Below are positions 48,057-58,854 of a stretch of DNA of 64,000 nucleotides, in pieces. The position numbers and the translations under genes are program-made. Each line of letters begins with the position of its first letter. The first letter of the stretch is position 1. Location: contig CAIVAT010000022.1 in assembly GCA_903903985.1 (NCBI GenBank), positions 1 through 64,000 on the forward strand, in the 5' to 3' direction. The notes under the pieces are model-generated. The model saw only the letters and a program-made list of their open reading frames with translations. It had not been told where the DNA came from and did no database searches. This stretch comes from an uncultured Bacteroidales bacterium (GTDB lineage Bacteria; Bacteroidota; Bacteroidia; Bacteroidales; FEN-979).

Positions 48057-49553
48057 TTGAGGAAAGGCACATTATCTCAAATACCCTGTTCCATGAGAAA
48101 AAATCAGCGTTTCACAATCCTTTTATTCACCTGTGCAATGAATATCCTGTTATCAGGGAACCTCCCGGCAGCACCTGCCGCCCGTGCCGGTAAAAAGGTT
48201 ACCGTTTATACCACGGCGGAAAATACCAGTTATCGGATATCCATAACCGATACCCTGCACCTGGCAGATTTCGGCCAGCCTTTTGAAACCCAGCCATGTG
48301 TTTTTGTGGATCCATCAAAAACATTCCAGACATTCATCGGCATCGGCGCAGCCTTAACGGATGCTGCTGCTGAAACCTTTGCAAAAATGCCAAAGGGGAA
48401 GCAACACGAGATCCTGCAGCAATATTTTGACGAGAAAAAGGGAATTGGCTATACCCTTGCACGAACCAACATCCATAGTTGCGATTTTTCCAGCGGCAGT
48501 TATACCTATGTAGATGAAAATGATGCCGCATTAAAATCATTCAGCGTCGCGCACGACAGGGAATTCCGTATCCCATTCATCAAACAGGCCATTGTGGCTG
48601 CAGGCGGAACACTTACACTCTTTGCAAGTCCATGGAGCCCGCCGGGCTGGATGAAAGACAACAACGACATGTTGCATGGCGGAAAACTGAAACCTGAATT
48701 TTATCAGAGCTGGGCCGATTATTTTGTTAAGTTTATCAATGCATACCAGGCCGAAGGAATCCCCGTCTGGGGAATCAGTGTTCAGAATGAACCAATGGCA
48801 AAGCAAATATGGGAATCATGTCTTTTTTCAGCTGAAGAAGAAAGAGACTTTATTAAGAATTTCCTGGGTCCGACTTTAAGGAAATCAAATATGCAAGAGA
48901 AAAAACTCATTGCCTGGGACCATAACCGCGATCTGATTTATCAGCGTGCGAGCACCATCCTGTCAGATCCCGAAGCAGCCAAATATGTCTGGGGAATCGG
49001 ATTTCACTGGTATGAGAACTGGACCGGCGGCGGAAATATCTATGACAACGTCAAACGTGTTTCAGAGGCATTTCCAGACAAACACCTGATATTTACCGAA
49101 GGCTGTGCCGAGTCTTTTACTTTCAGCAAAATGAATGATTGGAAATGGGGAGAAATGTACGGGCGTTCCATGATCAATGATTTCAACAACGGGACGGTCG
49201 GCTGGACCGACTGGAACATCCTGCTGGATGAAACGGGTGGCCCCAACCATGTCAACAATCTTTGTTTTGCACCGCTTCATGCCAACACGAAAACAGGTGA
49301 ATTATATTATCTGAATTCATTTTATTATATCGGACATTTCTCCAAGTTCATCCGCCCTGGTGCGAAAAGAATCATCAGCGCGACAAGCCGCGGGCAATTT
49401 CTCACAACGGCGTTCCGGAACAATGATGGAAGAATTGTCGTCATCGTGATGAACCAGAGCAACGATCATATTCCATACCGGTTATGGATTGCAGGGCAGG
49501 CTGCAGAGATCATAAGTTTGCCGCATTCCATACAAACTTTGGTGGTGGAGTAA
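48057..49553 (+). CDS. GH30 family glycosyl hydrolase
   Basis: TFIGIGAALTDAAAETFAKM, FASPWSPPGWMKDN, acid/base ISVQNEPMAKQIWESC, nucleophile LIFTEGCAES. Start may be ATG 48093 (MRKNQRF). Confidence 0.92.
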   Translation: MRKGTLSQIPCSMRKNQRFTILLFTCAMNILLSGNLPAAPAARAGKKVTVYTTAENTSYRISITDTLHLADFGQPFETQPCVFVDPSKTFQTFIGIGAALTDAAAETFAKMPKGKQHEILQQYFDEKKGIGYTLARTNIHSCDFSSGSYTYVDENDAALKSFSVAHDREFRIPFIKQAIVAAGGTLTLFASPWSPPGWMKDNNDMLHGGKLKPEFYQSWADYFVKFINAYQAEGIPVWGISVQNEPMAKQIWESCLFSAEEERDFIKNFLGPTLRKSNMQEKKLIAWDHNRDLIYQRASTILSDPEAAKYVWGIGFHWYENWTGGGNIYDNVKRVSEAFPDKHLIFTEGCAESFTFSKMNDWKWGEMYGRSMINDFNNGTVGWTDWNILLDETGGPNHVNNLCFAPLHANTKTGELYYLNSFYYIGHFSKFIRPGAKRIISATSRGQFLTTAFRNNDGRIVVIVMNQSNDHIPYRLWIAGQAAEIISLPHSIQTLVVE

Positions 49554-49787
49554 AATACCTCATCCCCTGGCTCCTTCTCCTCAACGAGAAGGGGAATTCC
49601 CGTTCCTTTCCCTGCTGCGACATCACAGCCCGGCAATGGGCTGCAGACACCGGAAATTTTGAAGTCCTGGCTGGAAGCTCCTCCGCCGATATCAGAATTA
49701 AAACCAATCTCCTTGTAAAATAACTGCCGAAAATCATTAATTTTGTTCAACCGGGTTTATTTCAGGATTTCACCGGGCTGCCTATCC

Positions 49788-52646
49788 ATGAACATAAATC
49801 GTATTCTCTTTCCGTTTTTCATTTGTTTATCGTTAGCCATGACCGTCCCGGCTTGGTCGCAATCAGGATACCTGGTCAAGCATTATTCAAAACAGGATTA
49901 CCATGCCGGCAGTCAGAATTGGTCGATCGAGGCCGATGGTCATGGTTTCGTGTATGTTGCGAATAACGACGGGCTGATCATCTTCGATGGTACAGGTTGG
50001 AAAACATACCGCAATGCAGACCAGTCGATTTTACGTTCCGTTCATGTTGCCACCGGGGGCAACATTTATACCGGCTCCTATGAGGAGTTTGGGTTCTGGA
50101 AAGAAAATGCGGATCACGAATTGTTTTATACCAGCCTGAAACCTCTTTCCGGGGATAGCGCATTTCATAACAGTGAAGTCTGGAAAATTGTAGAACACCA
50201 TGGCAAGATCTACTTTCAGAGTTTTTCCTCCTTGTTTGTCTATGACCATCACACGGTGAAACCCGTGAAATTGCCCGGGAGTATCATCTTTCTACTCAAG
50301 GCCAGGGAAAGACTGTTCGTCCAGGTGATCAATGGCAGCCTGTATGAGATGGTAAACGAACAGCTTAAAATCATTGACACAGGGAATGCACTGATCGGGA
50401 CCGAGGTTAAAACCATCCTGCCATTCAGGGAAAATAGTTTTCTTATCGGAACAACCTCCCATGGATTATTTGTATTTGATGGTAAAACAATCACTCCCTG
50501 GAAAATCCCGGCCAATGAAAAATTCAAAGAATTCCAGATTAATAATGGCCTGGCACTGGGGAACCGGCTTATTTTCGGAACGATCGTCAAAGGATTGATC
50601 ATCCTTGACATGGAGGGAAACATTATTCACCACATGCATGATGAAAATGTCCTGCAAAACAACACCGTGCTCTCGCTTTGCAGCGACGCAAACGGTACCG
50701 TATGGGTTGGGCTTGACAACGGAATTGATCATATTTTTTTCGATAACCTGATCGATATCTACCAGGAAAGGGGTGCGCAGCTTGGCGCTGTTTATACGGC
50801 CGCATTTTTACATAACACGCTCTATTTGGGGACCAACCGTGGAATTTTCACCTATCGCCTGGATTCAGCTTCCGGGGTATTCTCTTACGGTGGGTTTCTG
50901 AATAATTCCCAGGGACAGGTCTGGGAATTAAAGGTGATCGATGGACAGCTCTTTTGCGGACATACATCAGGAACTTTTATCGTGGAAGGAAATAACCTGA
51001 GGGAAATTTCTGACGTCAGCGGAGGGTTTTGCATACAAAAGGTCCTTTCAAACCAGGGTGAATTTCTGATCCAAAGCACCTATTCCCCGCTGGTGATCTT
51101 TAACAAAGCGGAAAAAAACTGGAGATTTTCCCGACAGGTAAAGGGATACCTTGAACCCTCACGGTTTTTGGAGATGGATCATCTTGGAAATGCATGGGTG
51201 GGTCACACGGTAAAGGGGTTATACAAACTTCAGCTTTCAAAAACGCTTGACAGTGTCACCTCTAAGGTTGCTTTTGGCAAGAAGGACGGATTGCCATCTG
51301 ATTTCGGGATCAGGGTTTTTAATATTGGCAACCGTGTCGTTTTTACCACAGGATCAAAACTGTTTACCTGGGATGACCTGAAAAATAAAATGATCCAGTA
51401 CGATGAACTGAACAAACAGTTGCAGGGATTTGAATCATGTTCAAGAATTATCAGGAAAGACAATGACAGCTACTGGTTTATCAGGAAAAACGACATTGGC
51501 CTCTTTAAAATCAAAGACAATAAAGCCACCATGCTCCTGCATCTTTTTTTACCCCTGTATGCGATACAGATGGTGGATAACTATGAGAACCTGGCGCCAC
51601 TTGATGAAAACAGGCAGTTGATCTGCCTTGATAATGGTTTTGCCATCATCAACATGGAACTCCTGAATAAAGGATTAAAAGATAATTCAAAATTGCTGTT
51701 CAGAAATGTTTACTGCCTGGATTCAAAAGGCAGCAAACAACGGCTCGACCCGGCTGATAATAATGCCGCCATCCCGTATGCCTTGAATACCCTCTCTTTT
51801 ACGTTTGTTTCAATCAACAACCGTCATCTCTCCCAGCTTTATCAATACAGGCTGAGCGGAATCGATAATGACTGGAGTGAATGGACTCCTGTTACGGAAG
51901 TCACCTATACCCGTCTTCCCAAAGGAAATTATACGTTCCTTGTAAGAAGTCTGACAAGTACGGGAAAAGTTACTGACCCCATCAAAATGCATTTCAGGGT
52001 GAAACCTGCCTGGTATGCCAGTACGCTGGCATGGATCTTTTACTTCCTTTTTACTGCAGGAGTATTTATAGTCAGCCGGTATTACTTCAGGCGCAGAGTG
52101 ATCCGGCATCACGCACAGTTGCGGCGTGAAGATGAAGCAAGGTCACTGCTCGAAAAACAGCAAGCCGAAAAGGAGATCATCAAATTGCAGAATGAAAAGC
52201 TTCAGTCGGAAATTTCTCATAAGAACATTCAACTGGCCGACTCCACAATGGCCATCATTAAAAAGAATGAGCTCCTGATCGGGATCAAGGATGAACTTGA
52301 CCGGCAGCGCGAAAAACTGGGTCTGGATTATCCCAAACGGTATTTTGAGCATCTCCTTACCCTTATCAATAAAAATATCTCCAATGACAACGACTGGGAA
52401 ATCTTTGAATCCCTTTTCGACCAGGCTCATGAGAATTTCTTCAAGCGGCTGAAAGAGGCTTACCCCGATCTGACCCAAAGCGATCTGAAACTTTGTGCCT
52501 ATCTGAAGCTAAACCTTTCATCCAAGGAAATTGCACCCTTGCTCAACATCAGCTTCAGGGGTGTTGAAACCAGGAGGTACCGGTTGCGCCGGAGGTTAAC
52601 GCTGGCCTCTGATGACAACCTTGTGGAATTTATCATGCAATTTTAG
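49788..52646 (+). CDS. Triple-Y/propeller sensor with C-terminal LuxR-type HTH (SusR-like PUL regulator)
   Basis: Signal peptide MNINRILFPFFICLSLAMTVPAWS; YQYRLSGIDNDWSEWTPVTEVTYTRLPKGNYTFLVRS; TM; C-term LTQSDLKLCAYLKLNLSSKEIAPLLNISFRGVETRRYRLRRRL. Confidence 0.85.
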   Translation: MNINRILFPFFICLSLAMTVPAWSQSGYLVKHYSKQDYHAGSQNWSIEADGHGFVYVANNDGLIIFDGTGWKTYRNADQSILRSVHVATGGNIYTGSYEEFGFWKENADHELFYTSLKPLSGDSAFHNSEVWKIVEHHGKIYFQSFSSLFVYDHHTVKPVKLPGSIIFLLKARERLFVQVINGSLYEMVNEQLKIIDTGNALIGTEVKTILPFRENSFLIGTTSHGLFVFDGKTITPWKIPANEKFKEFQINNGLALGNRLIFGTIVKGLIILDMEGNIIHHMHDENVLQNNTVLSLCSDANGTVWVGLDNGIDHIFFDNLIDIYQERGAQLGAVYTAAFLHNTLYLGTNRGIFTYRLDSASGVFSYGGFLNNSQGQVWELKVIDGQLFCGHTSGTFIVEGNNLREISDVSGGFCIQKVLSNQGEFLIQSTYSPLVIFNKAEKNWRFSRQVKGYLEPSRFLEMDHLGNAWVGHTVKGLYKLQLSKTLDSVTSKVAFGKKDGLPSDFGIRVFNIGNRVVFTTGSKLFTWDDLKNKMIQYDELNKQLQGFESCSRIIRKDNDSYWFIRKNDIGLFKIKDNKATMLLHLFLPLYAIQMVDNYENLAPLDENRQLICLDNGFAIINMELLNKGLKDNSKLLFRNVYCLDSKGSKQRLDPADNNAAIPYALNTLSFTFVSINNRHLSQLYQYRLSGIDNDWSEWTPVTEVTYTRLPKGNYTFLVRSLTSTGKVTDPIKMHFRVKPAWYASTLAWIFYFLFTAGVFIVSRYYFRRRVIRHHAQLRREDEARSLLEKQQAEKEIIKLQNEKLQSEISHKNIQLADSTMAIIKKNELLIGIKDELDRQREKLGLDYPKRYFEHLLTLINKNISNDNDWEIFESLFDQAHENFFKRLKEAYPDLTQSDLKLCAYLKLNLSSKEIAPLLNISFRGVETRRYRLRRRLTLASDDNLVEFIMQF

Positions 52647-52858
52647 ATTTGCACCCTTCGGCGAAAATGCCCGGAAATTTCGTATCTTTATGCACCCCCG
52701 ATGGGCAACCAACCGTTTGAAGTAGTATTGACGTATGCCCTCAACACCCCCTCAAACCGGTGGTGTAACCGTGTACGGGCTAATTTTGAAGAAGGATTAA
52801 TTTTGAGTCTTTTTTTTTTGTTATTTGGCTCTTCCAAGTAACCGTAAATTACATCATT

Positions 52859-55800
52859 ATGCAGAAAATCTACCAACCTCCAAAGTCAATCCGGATTAAA
52901 ACGACTGGACTTCTGATCCTGTTTTTAACCGGTTTTTTAGCAATTTCACAGGCCCAGGTCCGCACGATCACCGGTGTTGTCACTGCCGCTGACACCAGGG
53001 AAACACTTCCGGGAGCTACCCTTCTCATCAAAGGTACAACCACCGGGGCCGTAACCGACCTTGACGGGAAGTATTCCATTTCCGTTAATACGGAAAAAGC
53101 AACACTGGTATTTTCCTATGTGGGATACAATACCAAAGAAGTTGAACTGGGCAGTCAGCGGGTAATCGATGTGCAGCTCGAACCGAAAAAGACGACACTT
53201 GATGAAGTGGTTGTCATCGGTTATGGATCAGTTAGAAAAAGCGATTTGTCCGGTTCTGTCGGAAGCGTTAAGGCTGAAGACATTACAAAAATAACATCTT
53301 TGAATCCTGTGCAAAGCCTCCAGGGGAACGTAACCGGTGTTCAGGTTACCAGCACCTCCGGAACTCCAGGTGAGAGTCCGGCGGTACGGATCAGGGGGGT
53401 AGGCACCTTTGGCAACTCCAACCCGATCTATGTGGTCGATGGCGTGATCGTCGACGACATCTCCTTTTTGAACAGCAATGACATCACATCCATGGAGGTT
53501 TTAAAAGACGCCTCCGCTTCAGCTATTTACGGTTCAAGAGGCGCCAACGGGGTGATCATGGTGACCACCAAAATGGGGAAAACCACCGAGGGAAAAACCG
53601 TTTTCAGCTTTTCAGGGGAGCTGGGAATGCAGAAACTGGCTAAAAAAATTGATCTGCTGAGCGGGCGCGATTTCGCAACCATTTCAAACGAGATCAAACC
53701 CGGAAGTTTCAACAATGTGGATGCCGTGCCAAACACCGACTGGCAGGGCCTTGTCTTTCATAACGCACCGGTATATGATTTCCAGCTTTCAGCCTCAGGC
53801 TCCTCCAAAACCATTCAATATTATATCAGCGGAGGTTATTTTAAACAGGGCGGAATTATTGACAAATCCAGTTTTGAACGCATCACCTTGAAAATAAACA
53901 ATATTTATAATTTATCACCCTATGTAAAGTTAGGGAACAACATCACCTTCGCACCATACAGCCAGCAGGTTGCACCGGATGTGACCTATGCCGTTTACAG
54001 GGCGAATCCAACACTGGTTCCATACTACCCGGATGGAAGTTATGCAGTGGTTTACAATGTCGGAAACCCCCTTGCCAGCCTGGCATATTCCAATAATTTC
54101 AACAAAGGGGTCAGGGGAGTCGGAAATATTTTCGCAGAGGTCAATTTCCTGAAAGCATTCACTTTCAAAACCAGTTACGGCATCGATGCAGGGTACAACC
54201 ACTCAGAGAGTTTCACACCCGCTTATACGGTTTACAACCCGGATGGGACCATTTCCCAGCAGCAGAATGTGATGAGCCGGTTAGGAAAGAACGACAATTA
54301 CAATCTGACCTGGTTGTGGGAAAACACGCTGAACTTTAAAAAAGAATTCGGTAAACATTCCATTGATGCCATCGCAGGATATACCATGCAAAATACTACT
54401 TCCGATGGATTTAACCTCTCCGGGGCCAATCTCATCCGCGACGGGTCAAATTTCTGGTACATTCAACCCTCCTATATCTATGATCCTGCCAATAACGTCA
54501 ATACGATCAGCAGCATTAACGAGTCGGTCGACATGGATCAATATTATTCCATGATCTCCTACCTGTTCCGTGTCAACTATGTGTTCAATAAAAAATATAT
54601 CGTTACGGCTACTTTCAGGAGCGACGGATCATCCAAGTTTGCCCAAAACAACCGATATGCAAGCTTTCCTTCCTTTGCATTGGGGTGGAACGTTTCACAG
54701 GAAAGTTTCATGCAAAACATCAAGTGGCTGAATAAATTAAAACTAAGAGCAAGCTGGGGAAAACTCGGAAATGATAAAATTCCTTACTGGGACCGCTATG
54801 CACGGGTCGAATCAAACATCCTGGCAATTTTTGGTGTCAACAATGATCCAAATACCGGTGCGACTTTCGGAATCAACGGGAATCCGGATCTGAAGTGGGA
54901 GGTTACTACCCAAACAGACCTCGGGCTTGAATTCGGGATGTTCGACAGTCGTTTAACCGCTGAATTTGATTATTACAACAAAAAAACCGATGACATCCTG
55001 GTGTTGCTTTCTACTCCCGGTTATCTCGGAAACGGGGTGGGTGCTAAGGTAAGGTTTAATGCCGCTTCCGTTGTAAACAGTGGATTTGAGTTCAACCTGG
55101 GATGGCGCGACCAGATCGGAAAAGTAAAATATAACATCGGGATCCTTGGAACCACCATTCACAATGAAGTTTTAAGCATTGGCGGCAACAGCGGCGTGGA
55201 CTCCGTGTTGATCGGGGGCTACCTTGGCAACGGGATCCCGGTTACACAAAGCAGCGTGGGGTTGCCCATCGGGTCATTTTACGGATATAAAACCGATGGG
55301 ATCTTTCAAACCAAGGATGAGTTGAATGCATATCCTCATGATGCCCAGGCTGGCGTAGGTGATTTAAGGTTCGTGGATGTGAATGGTGATGGGAAAATTG
55401 ATGGCAGGGACAGAACGAACATTGGTTCCCCGATACCCAAATTTATTTTCGGTTTCAATTTTGGAGTTGAAGTATATGGCATTGATCTGTCAGCGAACAT
55501 ACAGGGGCAGACGGGAAATAAAATCTTCAACGCCAAGGAGGTGGTCAGGCCCGACCCGTACAATTTTGAAAGCCATGTGCTCAATCGCTGGACCGGTCCC
55601 GGTTCAAGCAATACTGAGCCGCGCCCGTCATTCGGAGGATACAATTATACACCTTCGGATCACTTTATCCAGGATGGCTCATTCCTCAGAATCCGCAATG
55701 TGGTATTGGGGTATACGATGCCGGCAAACTGGAGCAATAAAATCTATATGCAAAAAATAAGGCTGTATGTAAAGGCCGATAACCTTTACACACTGACAAA

Positions 55801-55915
55801 GTTTACAGGCTATACCCCTGAAATTGGCAGTGGTGATGTATTATCCGCGGGTATTGATTATGGCATTTACCCAATAACTGCAGTTTACTCAATAGGCATC
55901 AATTTAAACTTCTAA
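52859..55915 (+). CDS. SusC/RagA family TonB-linked outer membrane protein
   Basis: RTITGVVTAADTRETLPGATLLIKGTTTGAVTDLDGKY; DEVVVIGYGSVRKSDLSGSVGSV; NPIYVVDGVIVDDISFLNSNDITSMEVLKDASASAIYGSRGANGVIMVTT. Confidence 0.96.
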   Translation: MQKIYQPPKSIRIKTTGLLILFLTGFLAISQAQVRTITGVVTAADTRETLPGATLLIKGTTTGAVTDLDGKYSISVNTEKATLVFSYVGYNTKEVELGSQRVIDVQLEPKKTTLDEVVVIGYGSVRKSDLSGSVGSVKAEDITKITSLNPVQSLQGNVTGVQVTSTSGTPGESPAVRIRGVGTFGNSNPIYVVDGVIVDDISFLNSNDITSMEVLKDASASAIYGSRGANGVIMVTTKMGKTTEGKTVFSFSGELGMQKLAKKIDLLSGRDFATISNEIKPGSFNNVDAVPNTDWQGLVFHNAPVYDFQLSASGSSKTIQYYISGGYFKQGGIIDKSSFERITLKINNIYNLSPYVKLGNNITFAPYSQQVAPDVTYAVYRANPTLVPYYPDGSYAVVYNVGNPLASLAYSNNFNKGVRGVGNIFAEVNFLKAFTFKTSYGIDAGYNHSESFTPAYTVYNPDGTISQQQNVMSRLGKNDNYNLTWLWENTLNFKKEFGKHSIDAIAGYTMQNTTSDGFNLSGANLIRDGSNFWYIQPSYIYDPANNVNTISSINESVDMDQYYSMISYLFRVNYVFNKKYIVTATFRSDGSSKFAQNNRYASFPSFALGWNVSQESFMQNIKWLNKLKLRASWGKLGNDKIPYWDRYARVESNILAIFGVNNDPNTGATFGINGNPDLKWEVTTQTDLGLEFGMFDSRLTAEFDYYNKKTDDILVLLSTPGYLGNGVGAKVRFNAASVVNSGFEFNLGWRDQIGKVKYNIGILGTTIHNEVLSIGGNSGVDSVLIGGYLGNGIPVTQSSVGLPIGSFYGYKTDGIFQTKDELNAYPHDAQAGVGDLRFVDVNGDGKIDGRDRTNIGSPIPKFIFGFNFGVEVYGIDLSANIQGQTGNKIFNAKEVVRPDPYNFESHVLNRWTGPGSSNTEPRPSFGGYNYTPSDHFIQDGSFLRIRNVVLGYTMPANWSNKIYMQKIRLYVKADNLYTLTKFTGYTPEIGSGDVLSAGIDYGIYPITAVYSIGINLNF

Positions 55916-57414
55916 TGGTTATGAAAACGCAGACAAAAATATATTTTGCAATCCTGATCCTTTTAACAGCGGTTTCCTTTGTAGGATGTAAGAAATTCCT
56001 GGATAAGGATCTTCAGGGCACACTGACGCAACAATCCTTCCCTCAGTCTCCTGCAGACGCATTGCTGGCAACCAATGCCACCTATGAATCTTTACGGGAA
56101 TGGTTTTACAATGCGGGTGGCTACCCGATCTTCGATATCATGTCGGATGACGCCAGGAAAGGAAGCAATCCGAATGACCAGGCGACCACACTGGGACTTT
56201 ACGATGTGTTTAAACACACCCCTACCCAGGATGGATTAGACCGCTATTGGAATGCACTCTACGTGGGTGTGAAAAGAGCAAACGTGGTGATTGAAAAGAT
56301 CCCCGCCATCACCATGGATGAAGGCTTAAAAACCAGGTATATTGCAGAGGCCAGGTTCATCCGCGGATTGATCTATTTCGACTTTGTGAGGGCATGGGGA
56401 GGCGTTCCCCTGGTAACCACAACAGAACCTCCGCTGAAACTGCCCCGCGCTTCTGCCGAAGAGATCTATACCGTCATTATCGGGGATCTTGAGTTTGCAG
56501 TAGCCAATTTACCGCTTAAGTCCGGTTACCAGGGCGCCGACCTCGGCAGGGCAACAAAAGGAGCCGCACAGGCTATGCTTGCCCGGGTTTATCTTTTCCG
56601 GCACGATTTTGCCAATGCCGAAAAGTATGCCATGGATGTGATCCATTCAAATCAGTATGGCCTGGAACCTGTTTTTACCGATGCCAATGGTGTGAATGGG
56701 AACAATGGAATTGAATCGGTATTTGAAGTCGGGGCCATTCAATCGGAAGGAACCGAAAGTGGTGGGAACCAATATGCCAATACGCAGGGCGTAAGGGGAA
56801 CTCCTAACCGGGGTTGGGGATTTAGCCGGCCTACCATCGATCTGCGTAACTCATTTGTTACCGGCGACCCCCGGTATAAGGGCACCGTCATCAACCTGAA
56901 AGATACGATCGACGATGTCATCATTCTGGGAGACGGAAGCACTCCGGATATTACGTACGACGACCAGGGAAATATCGTAGAAATAGAATGCTACAACAGG
57001 AAAGTTTGGGTTCCCGGTAATAATACCATCACACAATGGGGGCATCACCGACGGCTGATCCGTTACGCCGATGTCTTATTAATGGCCTCAGAGGCCCTTA
57101 ATGAAAATAATAAACCAGCCGATGCGTTGATCTATCTTAACCAGGTCCGGCAACGGGCACGCCAGGGGAACAACAGCATCCTACCAAATATTACGACAAC
57201 CAATACATCGGAGTTGAGAGACATTATATTCAACGAACGGCGCCAGGAACTGGCCATGGAGGGATGGCGATTCTGGGACCTTGTGCGGACCGGAAGAGCC
57301 GCCCAGGTTCTGGGGCCACTGGGTTTTGTAACCGGGAAACATGAACTTCTCCCGATACCCCAAAGTGAAATCGACCTTTCACAGGGATCTCTTGTCCAAA
57401 ATCCTAACTGGTAA
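55915..57414 (+). CDS. RagB/SusD family nutrient-binding outer membrane lipoprotein
   Basis: Lipobox VSFVGCKKFLDKDLQGT; RRQELAMEGWRFWDLVRTGRAAQVL...LLPIPQSEIDLSQGSLVQNPNW. Confidence 0.95.
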   Translation: MVMKTQTKIYFAILILLTAVSFVGCKKFLDKDLQGTLTQQSFPQSPADALLATNATYESLREWFYNAGGYPIFDIMSDDARKGSNPNDQATTLGLYDVFKHTPTQDGLDRYWNALYVGVKRANVVIEKIPAITMDEGLKTRYIAEARFIRGLIYFDFVRAWGGVPLVTTTEPPLKLPRASAEEIYTVIIGDLEFAVANLPLKSGYQGADLGRATKGAAQAMLARVYLFRHDFANAEKYAMDVIHSNQYGLEPVFTDANGVNGNNGIESVFEVGAIQSEGTESGGNQYANTQGVRGTPNRGWGFSRPTIDLRNSFVTGDPRYKGTVINLKDTIDDVIILGDGSTPDITYDDQGNIVEIECYNRKVWVPGNNTITQWGHHRRLIRYADVLLMASEALNENNKPADALIYLNQVRQRARQGNNSILPNITTTNTSELRDIIFNERRQELAMEGWRFWDLVRTGRAAQVLGPLGFVTGKHELLPIPQSEIDLSQGSLVQNPNW

Positions 57415-57469
57415 ATTCACCCTGAATATTTTCAATGGATATTTTGTTTAACCTTTAATAACTTTAACT

Positions 57470-58747
57470 ATGAAAAAACCATTTGTATTTTTAAATGCGA
57501 TGCTGATTGTCATTGGATTGATGGTCGGCGGTGTAAGTTGTAAAAAAGATGATAACAAGACTACTTTTAGTATGTCTTCACTTAAAGCCATCGTGGAAGG
57601 AGGGTACCTTGACATGAACACCCAGACTGTCCCCACCAATATTCCGACAAATCCTACCATTGAGGCTGGTTTTACAGTTGATGTTTCGGCATCAAGCGTT
57701 ACGGCGAGTACCATTACCCTGATAAACACCCTTGATCAATCGAACATTCCATTGACACTAACAACTTCAGGATCAAAAATTACCATTGTTCCTACCGCTT
57801 CCCTCGGTACAGGGACCCCTTTCCTGCTTAAATTCAATGGAATTAAATCGACCGACAATCAATCCATCACCAACCTTACCCGGAATTTCACAACAATCGG
57901 GCCTTATGCTCCAAGTGGTGCAATTGCATACTGGAGCTTTGATGGAAATGCCAATGACCAGATCGGGACATTCAATCCCAAGACAAACGGTGTGTATGGT
58001 GTCACCTTCGAAAGTTCATTCAATACGGCTGCAGGGCAGTGTGCGAAATTTAACGGAACATCGAGTATTATTGAAATTCCAAACGGTGACCAGCTTTCAA
58101 ACACCCAGGACTTTACCATTTCTTTCTGGATAAAAACAAATTCCGAAGGGCATGTTGATGCCAGTGGAAATCCCAAGGGCCATTTTGTCATCGGATTGGG
58201 CGCTTATTATGGCTTCCAGTTTGAAATCTCCCCTGATTACAGCAACTGCAAAATGGCTGTACAATACGATAATGGTAATGGTGGTTCGTTCGGTGATGAT
58301 CTCGCTTTCAACGGAGACGGAAAAACCGGGGCAAACGGAGGATGGCAGGGATGGACCTTCTGCCAGGACCTGACGGGTTCAGGCGGTGTGGCGGCGCTGC
58401 TGAAAGACAAATGGGCCTTTGTAGTCTATTCTTTTGATCATGCCACTAAAATTGCCACCATTTATATCAATGGTGCAAAAATGAAATCAATGGATTTCAA
58501 CCTATGGCCGGCCGGCGATCCTAAATTAGGAGCCGCAGGTCTCAAATATGCAGGTGTAGAACCTGATGTTATCAACGAATTGGCCTTTGGTTTCATTCAA
58601 TCACGGGGCGGCACCATGTGGGCTACCGAAACATGGGGTGGATACCAGTTCCCCACTTCAAACCATTTCGGTGGCTTGCTGGATGAGGTTCGCATTTATC
58701 ACCGTACCCTTTCCGAAACCGAAATCGCAGCAATGTACAAACCGTAA
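57470..58747 (+). CDS. Lipoprotein with Ig-like and LamG/concanavalin-like domains
   Basis: Lipobox MVGGVSCKKDD; IAYWSFDGNANDQIG...CAKFNGTSSIIEIPNGDQLSNTQDFTISFWIKTN...FGGLLDEVRIYHRTLSETEIAAMYK. Confidence 0.85.
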   Translation: MKKPFVFLNAMLIVIGLMVGGVSCKKDDNKTTFSMSSLKAIVEGGYLDMNTQTVPTNIPTNPTIEAGFTVDVSASSVTASTITLINTLDQSNIPLTLTTSGSKITIVPTASLGTGTPFLLKFNGIKSTDNQSITNLTRNFTTIGPYAPSGAIAYWSFDGNANDQIGTFNPKTNGVYGVTFESSFNTAAGQCAKFNGTSSIIEIPNGDQLSNTQDFTISFWIKTNSEGHVDASGNPKGHFVIGLGAYYGFQFEISPDYSNCKMAVQYDNGNGGSFGDDLAFNGDGKTGANGGWQGWTFCQDLTGSGGVAALLKDKWAFVVYSFDHATKIATIYINGAKMKSMDFNLWPAGDPKLGAAGLKYAGVEPDVINELAFGFIQSRGGTMWATETWGGYQFPTSNHFGGLLDEVRIYHRTLSETEIAAMYKP

Positions 58748-58768
58748 TTTATTATGTATTGGATCCGG

Positions 58769-58804
58769 GAGAGGGTTATGGAACACCTTAACCCTCTCTT
58801 TTTT
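58769..58804 (+). terminator. Intrinsic terminator after LamG lipoprotein
   Basis: GAGAGGGTTA ... TAACCCTCTC TTTTTT. Confidence 0.88.
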
Positions 58805-58854
58805 AGTTTTTCCGAACCAATATCCTCTGAATGAATGAGTAAAGTCAAATATAT

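Noticed and set aside
34299-57414. Repeated SusC/SusD genes as a recent tandem duplication
   Set aside because: The three pairs differ substantially in protein sequence and length; they are divergent paralogues rather than a recent duplication.
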